In this document: piece by piece, positions 15,030-20,788 of the stretch
Layout: each line of letters begins with the position of its first letter
How positions within the stretch are numbered: the stretch's first letter is position 1
Source: Alphaproteobacteria bacterium
GTDB taxonomy: Bacteria > Pseudomonadota > Alphaproteobacteria > Rhodobacterales > Rhodobacteraceae
Direction: 5' to 3'
Length of the DNA stretch: 20,788 nt
Assembly (NCBI GenBank): GCA_024277955.1
Contig: JAJRUE010000140.1
Location: 1-20,788 of the forward strand
Position numbers and translations under genes: made by a program
The notes under the pieces: model-generated
What the model was told of the DNA's origin: nothing
Database searches by the model: none
The model's input: only the letters and a program-made list of their open reading frames with translations

Positions 15030-15705
15030 CGTGAGAACTCCTTTTGAGATGCCATCCGCGGAAGTGCGATGACCCGGCCCTGTCAGTCTTGATCGAAAGA
15101 CTGTGGCCTTAAAGGAGAACAGCGGGTCGATAGAGAATAACGTTAGCAAGGGGGATATGGGCGCATTCGGGGACGATTGCAAGGATTCATTTCAACCGGG
15201 TGTCGGAATTCGTGGGCCGGGGGCGCGGTGTGTCCGGGTTGGTCGGGCGGGAATCGGCGCCGGTGCGGGGCGGGGCGAAGGCGGCGATTTTGCTGTTGCC
15301 TAAAAGAAAACGCATTGTTTTCGCATTTGCGACAGTCGCGGCGTTTGGCGGCATCGCCGGGGGATAGACCGGGCGGTTCGGGCCGGATCTGGCGCGCGGG
15401 CGGTGGCCAGGGATAGCACTTGGGTGGGCGGCGCTCTGTGATAACAGATTGGGAATTAAGGGAAAAATTTTTTGCAGAGACAGTGGGGGCGCGATTGACC
15501 CGCCGGGGGCGACAATCGAAACAGTTTTCGGAAAACTCGCCTAAAACCCGTGGTTTCCGGGTCAATGACAAGGAATGGTCCGAAAAAGGGCACCAAACTG
15601 TCCCAAGTTCGCCCTCATTTCGACAAGCGATCTGAACAGTGTCGAGAATGTGTAGTGATTGTGGCGGTTTGGAAACAAAAACACGACAGCATGAAGGATC
15701 AAGAA
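15030..15705. other. Intergenic region between the cold-shock gene and the 61-aa gene
   Basis: This 676-bp stretch holds no gene I can support. It must include the minus-strand promoter and leader of the cold-shock gene and the plus-strand promoter of the 61-aa gene. It is locally AT-rich (for example the A/T run around 15462-15472). Two dyads were noted: GAAAAC-GCATT-GTTTTC (15306-15322) and AGTTTTC-G-GAAAACT (15523-15537). A minus-strand reading frame across 15143-15571 is Pro/Arg-rich and unlike any protein I know, so it was not called. Confidence 0.5.
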
Positions 15706-15891
15706 ATGACCGATCTCGTTAAGAAAGCCCGCGCCGGACGCACCAATGCCCTGGCTGGTTTGACCAATACGCTGGGCGGTGGCCTGCCGGCTGGCGACAA
15801 TTCGATCCGGTTCAAGACGAACTTTCGCGCCGGTCCGATCCCGTTCATCTCCAAGCGCGCGCAGTCGCAGGCATCCTCTTGGATTCACTGA
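15706..15891 (+). CDS. Unknown 61-aa basic protein
   Basis: I do not recognise this protein. It reads MTDLVKKARAGRTNALAGLT, NTLGGGLPAGDNSIRFKTNF, RAGPIPFISKRAQSQASSWIH. It is basic, Gly/Ala/Asn-rich in the middle, without a membrane segment or cysteines. AAGGA at 15694-15698 gives correct ribosome-site spacing for ATG 15706; an upstream in-frame ATG at 15691 would contain that site. A strong terminator follows 68 bp after the stop, and the region upstream is AT-rich, so the gene looks like an independent, expressed unit rather than chance. A secreted or bacteriocin-like peptide is conceivable from the GG run, but there is no transporter nearby to support it. Confidence 0.6.
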   Translation: MTDLVKKARAGRTNALAGLTNTLGGGLPAGDNSIRFKTNFRAGPIPFISKRAQSQASSWIH

Positions 15892-16396
15892 CCTTTTCGA
15901 GGTCGACGGCCAACCGTTACCACGAGGCAGGTCGCCCTGGCCGGCATGCAGGCAAAGCGAAAAGGCGCCGACGGAGACCCCGTCTGGCGCCTTTTCTGCA
16001 CCCGGCGGCAGGGGCTGCGGGCGGGCGGTTCACAGCTGCTCTGGGCGGGGAGAAACCGCGCGATCGCGCCGCGCCAATCATGGCAAAATAAAGATCATGC
16101 GCAGCCGGGCGCTTTGGCTGGTACGGCGGCGCCGGGGGCGCGCAAATGCGGCGTGGTGGCGCGATCGGGCGCAGGCCTGGGCCGGAAACCTCTGAGAAAC
16201 CGGCGTTTTCGCGGCCGCGCAGCGCAGCGGGCCGCCGCAAAGCGCCGCAAACAGGCGATTTATGGCAATTCTGCGACACCTGCGCCGGATTGTGCCCGGC
16301 AATGGGGGCCTGCCCCTTCGCAGGATGGCGGCTGAAAGTTAATGTTCTGTCAATCAAGAGCGCCCGCGCAAAGACGGGCAGCAGAGGCAGAGCAGT
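15892..16396. other. Intergenic region before the Hint-domain gene
   Basis: Apart from the terminator at 15960-15995 this 505-bp stretch shows no supportable gene. It is GC-rich up to about 16330, then has a short AT-rich patch (16336-16358) that is the likely promoter of the Hint-domain gene. A small stem GCCCG/CGGGC (16362-16366 and 16375-16379) lies in its leader. Confidence 0.5.
15960..15995 (+). terminator. Rho-independent terminator after the 61-aa gene
   Basis: AAAAGGCGCC (15960-15969) pairs with GGCGCCTTTT (15986-15995), and the inner bases GACGG/CCGTC extend the stem with one bulged T. The 3' arm ends in a T run. It is nearly symmetrical (A run on the other strand), so it could work in both directions, but only the plus-strand gene lies close to it. 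Confidence 0.85.
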
Positions 16397-17416
16397 ATGC
16401 CAACGACATATACGGACCAGTTCTGGGTCATTGATCCCTATGCGCCGCCGCCCCCGGGCACGGTGCTGACGGTGCAATTCTACAACGTCATCGACCAGAA
16501 CGACAACGGGCTGATCAACCGCTTTTCCAACGACAGCATCAACGGCGTCGATATCCGGGCGAGTTATCCCGGCGACACGGTGACGGTTCAGCTGGCCAAC
16601 GGCACCACGCAGACCATCACCGGGGTGACGTTCTACCTGGCCGACGGGCGCCAGGTGTTCACGCCGATCGACGGCAGCCAGTTGCCCACGGCGACGCTGG
16701 TCAGCACCACCTGGGTCAGCGGCCAGGGTTCGGTCACGCCGACGCAGCTGGCGCCGTCCTGCTTTACGCCGGGCACCCTGATCGCCACCGAGCGCGGCCA
16801 GCGGCGCGTCGAGGATCTGCAGCGCGGCGATCTGGTTCTGAGCGCGGACCGCGGCCCGGTGCCGGTGGTGATGACCCACCGGCGGTCACTGTCGGCGGAG
16901 CATCTGCGCGAAAGGCCCCGCCACGGGCCGGTGCTGATCAGCGCCGGGGCGCTGGGCGGCGGATTGCCGGTGCGCGACCTGCTGGTGTCGCCGCAGCACC
17001 GGATGCTGGTGCGCTCGGCGGTGGCGGCGCGCATGTTCGGGCAGGCGGAAATCCTGGTGCCGGCCTGTCAACTGGCGGGGCAACTGGGAATCCGACGGGT
17101 CGAAGCGCCGCAAGGTATTGAATACATACATGTTCTTCTGGACCACCACGCGGTGCTGTTTGCCGAGGGCGCGCCCGCCGAAAGCCTGTTTCTGGGCGAG
17201 CAGGTGCACGAGACCCTGAGCGCGCGCGAGGCGGATTGGCTGGCCTCGCACCTGCCGGAACGCGCCAGGCGGTCGATGGAGCCGGCGCGGCCGCTGGTCC
17301 GGGGGCGGCGGCTCAGGCAACTGCTGCGGCGGTTGGAGGACAATGCCAAGCCGCTGCTGGAACCCGAACAGGTCTGCGCCGCGCCGGGGCGCGCCAAGCT
17401 GGTCGTGGTGGCCTGA
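16397..17416 (+). CDS. Hint-domain (hedgehog/intein-like) protein
   Basis: This 339-aa protein has a beta-rich N-terminal part (1-120) and a Hint domain from Cys122. CFTPGTLIATERGQRRVEDL (122-141) is the typical nucleophile block A, and LLVSPQHRMLV (195-205, His201) matches block B. This domain type, common in Rhodobacterales, is a self-cleaving or self-modifying module, but no intein C-terminal splice junction is evident. The N-terminal part includes DQNDNGLI (33-40), which looks like a short calcium-binding loop. The C-terminus (about 270-339) is Arg/Leu-rich and helical. There is no classical signal peptide, so export by a type I system would be the usual guess. AGAGG at 16383-16387 is a weak ribosome site. 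Confidence 0.85.
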   Translation: MPTTYTDQFWVIDPYAPPPPGTVLTVQFYNVIDQNDNGLINRFSNDSINGVDIRASYPGDTVTVQLANGTTQTITGVTFYLADGRQVFTPIDGSQLPTATLVSTTWVSGQGSVTPTQLAPSCFTPGTLIATERGQRRVEDLQRGDLVLSADRGPVPVVMTHRRSLSAEHLRERPRHGPVLISAGALGGGLPVRDLLVSPQHRMLVRSAVAARMFGQAEILVPACQLAGQLGIRRVEAPQGIEYIHVLLDHHAVLFAEGAPAESLFLGEQVHETLSAREADWLASHLPERARRSMEPARPLVRGRRLRQLLRRLEDNAKPLLEPEQVCAAPGRAKLVVVA

Positions 17417-17467
17417 AGCTGGATTTGTGCGAGAGGTCGGGGGACCACCCTTGCCGGGGATGCCCGG

Positions 17468-17499
17468 GGGCGGGAACGCCCGGCCCGGACGGGGCCGGG
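17468..17499. terminator. GC-rich hairpins between convergent genes
   Basis: Between the stops of the Hint gene and the DUF302 gene are two stems: GGGCG-GGAA-CGCCC (17468-17481) and CCCGGCCC/GGGCCGGG (17479-17486 and 17492-17499). They share a few bases, so they compete. No T-run follows, so a bidirectional or Rho-assisted terminator is only probable. Confidence 0.4.
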
Positions 17500-17542
17500 C
17501 CGGGGCGAAGGGGCCTTGGCCGGCCCGATGTTTCGGTTGGTA

Positions 17543-17929
17543 TCAGATCTCGGCAACCGCGGTGGCGAGCATGTCGCGCACCTGGCCCGCGACCTTTTTC
17601 AGCGCGTCGTTGTCGATGCCCATCATCGAGGCCTGCGGGTCGATGGCGCTGACTTCGATGCCGCCGTCGACTTCGCGCAGGATCACGTTGCAGGGCAGCA
17701 TCGAGCCGACCTTGGGCTCGAGCCCGATCGCTTCCCAGGCCATGTTCGGGTTGCAGGCGCCCAGGATGCGGTAGCCCGGCATGTCCTTGTCGATCTTCTT
17801 CTTCATCGTCGCCTTGACGTCGATTTCGGTCAGCACGCCAAAGCCATGCCTGGACAGCGCGGCGCGGGTGCGTTCGTCGACGTTGTCGATGTCGGCGTCG
17901 GGGATCAGGCGGTCGATCGTGTAGCTCAT
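17543..17929 (-). CDS. DUF302 domain protein
   Basis: This 128-aa protein matches the DUF302 family in layout: FGVLTEIDVKATMKKKID (30-47), GYRILGACNPNMAWEAI (52-68), LEPKVGSMLPCNVILRE (70-86) and a C-terminal helix. Two cysteines, C59 and C80, are in the family's conserved strands. The function is not established; DUF302 genes often occur near sulfur-oxidation and metal-handling genes. It lies 119 bp downstream of the DsrC-like gene on the same strand and is probably co-transcribed with it, which hints at a sulfur or thiol role. The start at 17929 is chosen because homology begins with MSYTIDRLI and a GAGATACCCCC leader with weak ribosome site lies just ahead. Confidence 0.88.
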   Translation of the reverse strand: MSYTIDRLIPDADIDNVDERTRAALSRHGFGVLTEIDVKATMKKKIDKDMPGYRILGACNPNMAWEAIGLEPKVGSMLPCNVILREVDGGIEVSAIDPQASMMGIDNDALKKVAGQVRDMLATAVAEI

Positions 17930-18048
17930 GGGGGTATCTCCTGCGGTTGTGCGGGCGTTTCCTTGAAGTCCTTGAAACGCGAAAATGGGGGCGGGGCGCG
18001 GGAATTGCAACCGGGTGCGGCGTTGGATCGCCCCCGCCGCCGGCCCGC

Positions 18049-18414
18049 CTAGCCGGTGGACCAGGCGCGCGGCTGCTTCATGCCGGCGATCTTGCAGGCC
18101 TGCTTGACATAGCCATAGGGAAACAGGTCGAACATGGCGGCCTTGGCGTCGTGCTTGTTGAGGTTGTCGCGCTTGGCCAGGAACTTGAGCACAAAGCGCG
18201 CGTCGGCGGCGATCCCGTGTTCGTCCAGGTATTGCCGCATGAAATCAATGACTTCCCAGTGCCGGTCGGTCAGGGTGATGTCTTCCTGACGGGCGGTGTA
18301 TTCGGCGAAATCGCGGCTCCAGTGGTTGGGGTCGGTCAAATATCCGTGAGCGTCCACGGTGACCGTGCCCGAGGGCAGGTCGATCCGACTGAGGATATCG
18401 GGGCGAGTGCGCAT
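18049..18414 (-). CDS. DsrC/TusE-family sulfur carrier-like protein with one C-terminal cysteine
   Basis: This 121-aa protein has the DsrC/TusE/DsvC fold: DPNHWSRDFAEYTARQEDI (28-46), LTDRHWEVIDFMRQYLDEHG (48-67) and the C-terminal arm LFPYGYVKQACKIAGMKQPR (97-116). In true DsrC two cysteines of this arm, about 11 residues apart, carry and exchange persulfide. Here the first (C107) is present, but the position of the penultimate one is Trp118 and the end reads AWSTG. In TusE the opposite cysteine is kept. So it is a family member with altered chemistry, perhaps regulatory or a partner of another thiol protein. GGAAGAGA precedes the ATG. The gene is followed by the DUF302 gene and has an FNR-like box 67 bp upstream. 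Confidence 0.9.
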   Translation of the reverse strand: MRTRPDILSRIDLPSGTVTVDAHGYLTDPNHWSRDFAEYTARQEDITLTDRHWEVIDFMRQYLDEHGIAADARFVLKFLAKRDNLNKHDAKAAMFDLFPYGYVKQACKIAGMKQPRAWSTG

Positions 18415-18474
18415 GGGGTCTCTTCCTTGCTTGTTCGGCTGGCGGTAAACATATCGTGGTTTCGGAATGCGACT

Positions 18475-18488
18475 TTGCGCTGGATCAA
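18475..18488 (-). promoter_or_regulatory. FNR-like box between the DsrC-like gene and the 165-aa gene
   Basis: On the minus strand this reads TTGATCCAGCGCAA, which fits the FNR/FnrL dyad TTGAT-N4-ATCAA with one perfect half-site and one with three of five matches. Its centre is 67 bp upstream of the DsrC-like start. With a TATGTT -10 at 18448-18453 it would sit at about -41, the class II activation position. The identical 14-mer occurs at 19087-19100. Confidence 0.6.
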
Positions 18489-18508
18489 TATTGCCGGTAA
18501 GCTGGGCG

Positions 18509-19006
18509 ATGAACAGCCCGCGCGGACGGGTTGGACAGGATCGCGAAAAAGGACAGCGCTTGGGCCGGGCCGAGACATTTTCCTACCCCGACACCGCCTA
18601 TTGGCGGGCGTTTCGCGGCCGGTTTTCCGGGATATTGACCTGGGACGGGTTCGACGGGTTCTGGGCGGTGCTGGCCGGCGCGCCCGAGGGCTGGTTCGTG
18701 TTCGACCCGCGTGGCGCTGCGCCGGATGCGCCCCTGTCGAGCGAAGGCTTTGCCGCCTTTCTGGCCGAGACGCGCGTGGTTCTCGAGGCGCGGCGCGCCC
18801 TGGGGCATTGCGGGGTGGTCTATGCCGATGACCTGGCGGCGCCGGGCTTTGTCAAGCTGTTCGATCCCACCGACATGGGGTCGAGCTGTTCGATCGGCGG
18901 CGCGCCGGTGTTGCCGCGTTGGGTTCTGAGCCGGATCGCACCCGATCCGCTGCCCGCGCCCGAGCCGCCGCGACCGGGGCTGATGGCGCGGGTGTTCGGG
19001 CGCTGA
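18509..19006 (+). CDS. Unrecognised 165-aa protein beside the sulfur genes
   Basis: I do not recognise a family. The protein is soluble and rich in aromatic residues at its start (SYPDTAYWRAFRGRFSGILTW, 25-45), continues with DGFDGFWAVLAGAPEGWFVF and ends with VKLFDPTDMGSSCSIGGAPV, then LPRWVLSRIAPDPLPAPEPP. Cysteines are C101 and C127. No signal peptide or membrane helix is seen. The start at 18509 is chosen because an upstream in-frame ATG at 18467 would lie across the FNR-like box; the ribosome site is weak, so the true start may differ. It is divergent from the DsrC-like gene and could share its FNR-like control, which suggests a role in sulfur or respiratory metabolism. Confidence 0.7.
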   Translation: MNSPRGRVGQDREKGQRLGRAETFSYPDTAYWRAFRGRFSGILTWDGFDGFWAVLAGAPEGWFVFDPRGAAPDAPLSSEGFAAFLAETRVVLEARRALGHCGVVYADDLAAPGFVKLFDPTDMGSSCSIGGAPVLPRWVLSRIAPDPLPAPEPPRPGLMARVFGR

Positions 19007-19086
19007 CAGCGGGGCTGCGGGGGGGATGCTGGGCTGTATGGGGCTGCGTTCGGGGGGGCGTCACATGTTCGTGAGAGGCGCGGAAT

Positions 19087-19100
19087 TTGCGCTGGATCAA
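19087..19100 (-). promoter_or_regulatory. FNR-like box upstream of the thioredoxin-like gene
   Basis: This is an exact copy of the 14-mer at 18475-18488 (TTGATCCAGCGCAA on the minus strand); 15 bases including the flanking T on the plus strand are identical. Its centre is 95 bp upstream of the start at 19189. GATAAG at 19135-19140 could be the -10, placing the box at about -53. Confidence 0.5.
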
Positions 19101-19188
19101 GGGCGGCGGCTCTGGCGGATGGTTGGTGGCGCGCGATAAGGGTCGGGGCGCTGGTTGCTGTGGCCCGTTCTGCGCGAAGGAAATTCCC

Positions 19189-19764
19189 ATGCAAGACAAA
19201 CGCAAGCCGTGGATATTGTATCTGGTGCCGGTGGTGTTTTTCGCCCTGGCCGGAGTGTTCATTTTCGGGTTGGGCCGCGAGAACCCCGACGACCTGCCGT
19301 CGATGCTGGTGGGGCGCGCAACCCCGGCGCTGACGCTGAGCGAGCTGGGGGACTACCCGATGATCACCCAGGAGGCGCTGCGCGCGCCCGGTGTCAAGCT
19401 GGTCAACTTCTGGGCCAGCTGGTGCGTCGGCTGCCGGATCGAACACCCGGTTCTGGTCGAGATGGCCCGCAAGGGGGCGGGCAAGATCTACGGGGTTGAC
19501 TACAAGGATGACAAGGGCATCAAGTATCTGACGGAAAAGGGAAACCCCTATGTTGCGGTGTCGCAGGACCGCAAGGGGCGCACGGCGATCGACTGGGGGG
19601 TTTACGGAATACCCGAGACCTTTGTGGTCAATGGCGACGGGGTGGTGACCCATCGCCACATCGGCGCGATCACGCCCGAGGTGATGCGCGACATCATCAT
19701 GCCCGAGATGGCCCGGGCCGAGGCCGGGGCTGCGCTGGATGGACCCGTGGCGGGCGAGAGCTGA
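19189..19764 (+). CDS. Membrane-anchored thioredoxin-like protein (CcmG/DsbE type)
   Basis: This 191-aa protein has an N-terminal signal anchor (about residues 8-28, WILYLVPVVFFALAGVFIFG) and a periplasmic thioredoxin fold. The redox motif is WCVGC (78-82) within NFWASWCVGCRIEHPVL, and the cis-proline is P141 in GVYGIPETFVV, both characteristic of CcmG/DsbE, which reduces the apocytochrome thiols before heme attachment. It stands alone without ccmABCDF, so it may be a second paralogue with a role in sulfur metabolism or in maturing a specific cytochrome. CVGC is slightly unusual; most CcmG have CxPC or CPTC. GAAGGAAA directly before the ATG is a good ribosome site. An FNR-like box upstream suggests low-oxygen expression. 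Confidence 0.88.
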   Translation: MQDKRKPWILYLVPVVFFALAGVFIFGLGRENPDDLPSMLVGRATPALTLSELGDYPMITQEALRAPGVKLVNFWASWCVGCRIEHPVLVEMARKGAGKIYGVDYKDDKGIKYLTEKGNPYVAVSQDRKGRTAIDWGVYGIPETFVVNGDGVVTHRHIGAITPEVMRDIIMPEMARAEAGAALDGPVAGES

Positions 19765-19830
19765 GGGCAAAGGGCGGGCGCAGGTGCGTGGTTGCGGTCG
19801 CGCCCTTGCGCTGGCGGTGGGGGCTTCCCA

Positions 19831-19856
19831 TATTAGTTATTGAATGATCACTAATA
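19831..19856. promoter_or_regulatory. Inverted repeat upstream of the small membrane protein gene
   Basis: TATTAGT (19831-19837) and ACTAATA (19850-19856) are a perfect dyad with a 12-bp spacer, in a notably AT-rich patch 28 bp before the start at 19884. The location suits a repressor operator covering a promoter. I cannot name the binding protein. Confidence 0.4.
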
Positions 19857-19883
19857 GTGAGCAACAGCCGCAAGGGGCCCCCG

Positions 19884-20363
19884 ATGTTTGACCACCCTCT
19901 GGAACTACTCGACCTTTTGATCGTTTCCCTGGTTGTCGGGGCGACGGTCTGGTTTTTCTTCATCCAGTCGCCGGCGCTGATCCGGTCGATGGGCCGCGAC
20001 CGTTTTGTGCCGCTTCAGATGCGGCTGACCAAACTGCTGTTCGCGGTGCTGATGTATGCGACGCTTGCGGTGTTGGGGCTGTCGCTGGTGTTGGCGCCGG
20101 CGCTGGGGCCGGTTCTGGCGGGCGCTGCGGTTGCAGCGCTGGCGGCAGCGTTCAGCCATCTTTACGTGATCCCGCGGGCGCTGCGGGCCGGCGGCAAGGG
20201 GCGCGTCGAAGCGCGCAAGGCCGGGGACGACGGGTCGGTGGCGAGCTTTGCGGTCGAAGGCTCGGGCCCGTCCGCCAGGTTCTGGCACCAGATGGTGGTG
20301 GCCTTTGTGGTGGTGATCCTGGGGGCGATGGTCGTGCACGTCGGCGGGGTGTTGGGGCTGTAG
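19884..20363 (+). CDS. Small four-helix membrane protein, DUF4149-like
   Basis: This 159-aa protein has about four membrane helices: residues 8-30 (LDLLIVSLVVGATVWFFFIQS), 50-70, 72-92 and 135-157. A charged loop of about 40 residues (RALRAGGKGRVEARKAGDD and on) separates helices three and four. VGATVWFFFIQSPALIRSMG, then RDRFVPLQMRLTKLLF resembles the DUF4149/TMEM205-like family, where an SPAL and a GRxxF motif are common, but I am not certain of the family. AAGGGG at 19871-19876 is the ribosome site. It follows the thioredoxin-like gene with 119 bp in between and has an inverted repeat upstream. Function unknown. Confidence 0.75.
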   Translation: MFDHPLELLDLLIVSLVVGATVWFFFIQSPALIRSMGRDRFVPLQMRLTKLLFAVLMYATLAVLGLSLVLAPALGPVLAGAAVAALAAAFSHLYVIPRALRAGGKGRVEARKAGDDGSVASFAVEGSGPSARFWHQMVVAFVVVILGAMVVHVGGVLGL

Positions 20364-20620
20364 GCGTTCGTGCGCGGGTTTGTGGGGGGCAGTGGCAATT
20401 CGGTGAGACCGGGGCGGTCGCGGCGCGGTTGCCGCGGTGCGCAGGTGCGGCTCGGGACGGATGATTGCGGTGGCGCAAGGAGACGAGGGCGGGGTCTGGA
20501 CCTCGGGGTGGGCGTAAATCGCCCTCCCCGTGGGGGAGGTCCGGGCGCTGCCCGGCGGTGCCGCCGGGCCGGCAGATGGCTGGTGTACTGTGTGGGAAAT
20601 TTGGCCGGTGACCCTTGAGT
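20364..20620. repeat. GC-rich palindromes in the intergenic region before the insertion sequence
   Basis: No gene is supported here. Two strong inverted repeats occur: CCTCCCC/GGGGAGG (20523-20529 and 20533-20539) and GCCCGGCGG-TG-CCGCCGGGC (20550-20569). They resemble an extragenic palindromic element, or the terminator of the membrane-protein gene far upstream. Confidence 0.45.
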
Positions 20621-20643
20621 ACCACAAACAATGTGGTTTTTTT
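20621..20643 (+). terminator. Hairpin with T-run next to the insertion sequence
   Basis: ACCACA (20621-20626) pairs with TGTGGT (20632-20637) around AACAA, followed by TTTTTT to 20643. This is a textbook intrinsic terminator shape. No gene directly precedes it, so it either closes the distant membrane-protein transcript or shields the insertion sequence from read-through. Confidence 0.65.
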
Positions 20644-20647
20644 GATC

Positions 20648-20788
20648 TGTGAAGTTCGGAGACATCGTTTCAACTTTTGCGCCAGTTCAGAGGTGCTATC
20701 CTGACTTCCTCGGCAACAATGAGGGAGGGGATCATGACGCCCGCTGCACGGCTGATCTGGGTGCGGATCTATGAACAGACGGGCAATG
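20648..20788 (+). mobile_element. Left end of an IS481-family insertion sequence (partial)
   Basis: TGTGAAGTTCGGAGACATCG at 20648-20667 begins with the TGT typical of IS481-family ends and looks to me like a known terminal repeat of that family. It is followed 86 bp later by the start of a transposase-like gene. The other end and the target duplication are outside the window, so the boundary is tentative. Confidence 0.6.
20734..20788 (+). CDS. Transposase, IS481 family, N-terminal fragment (runs off the right edge)
   Basis: Only 18 codons are visible: MTPAARLIWVRIYEQTGN. I recognise this as the start of an IS481-family transposase, whose N-terminal helix-turn-helix binds the ends of the element. 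GGGAGGGG directly upstream (20723-20730) is a strong ribosome site. The catalytic DDE domain is beyond the window, so completeness cannot be judged. Confidence 0.65.
   Translation, partial: MTPAARLIWVRIYEQTGN

Noticed and set aside
15143..15571. 142-codon minus-strand reading frame in the intergenic region
   Set aside because: Pro/Arg-rich with no recognisable motif or ribosome site, and it overlaps the expected cold-shock promoter region.
20370..20618. 82-codon plus-strand reading frame before the insertion sequence
   Set aside because: Gly/Arg-rich translation running through two strong palindromes; no ribosome site or homology.

Overview
The window is high-GC DNA with long GC-rich codons, many 4-base or longer gene overlaps and a gene set typical of Rhodobacterales (roseobacter/Paracoccus-type Alphaproteobacteria): urate hydroxylase PuuD, a Zur-ZnuCB block, a LuxR/LuxI pair, a Hint-domain protein and a DsrC-like protein. 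The taxonomic call is an inference from gene content; no rRNA or tRNA gene is present to confirm it.

Layout. (1) 1-3049 is a purine/urate degradation block: the start of allantoinase puuE (minus), divergent uraH (plus), a LysR-type regulator (minus) and divergent puuD (plus). Together they take urate to 5-hydroxyisourate and on towards allantoin. (2) 3145-5403 is a Zur-box, zur, znuC, znuB block for zinc uptake; the binding protein ZnuA is not in the window. (3) 5587-7929 is a tightly overlapping tungstate ABC importer (permease, ATPase, binding protein, TupBCA), followed tail-to-tail by a regulator that fuses an excisionase-type helix-turn-helix to a periplasmic-binding-protein-like domain (7984-8940). 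(4) 9066-11015 is a quorum-sensing locus: luxR-type regulator and luxI on the plus strand, and divergent from them a LuxR-like autoinducer-binding domain that stops where its DNA-binding domain should begin. (5) 11130-12800 is a Na/phosphate cotransporter with a PhoU-like tail. (6) 13021-16396 is mixed: an unrecognised 156-aa protein, an FkbM-type methyltransferase with an unusual upstream leader, a cold-shock protein, and a 61-aa unknown protein closed by a strong terminator. (7) 16397-17416 is a Hint-domain protein. (8) 17543-20363 is a sulfur/redox group: DUF302 protein, DsrC-like protein, an unrecognised protein, a CcmG/DsbE-like thioredoxin and a small membrane protein. Two identical FNR-like boxes sit in this group. 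(9) 20648 to the end is the left end of what looks like an IS481-family insertion sequence.

The most interesting points are the HTH-less LuxR paralogue facing luxR-luxI, the shared 22-bp palindrome in arrays that fill two convergent intergenic gaps, the paired FNR-like boxes around a DsrC-like protein that has only one of the two functional cysteines, the substrate-sensing regulator beside the tungstate transporter, and a leader upstream of the methyltransferase whose stems are mutually exclusive. No CRISPR array, phage block or obvious new defence system is visible.
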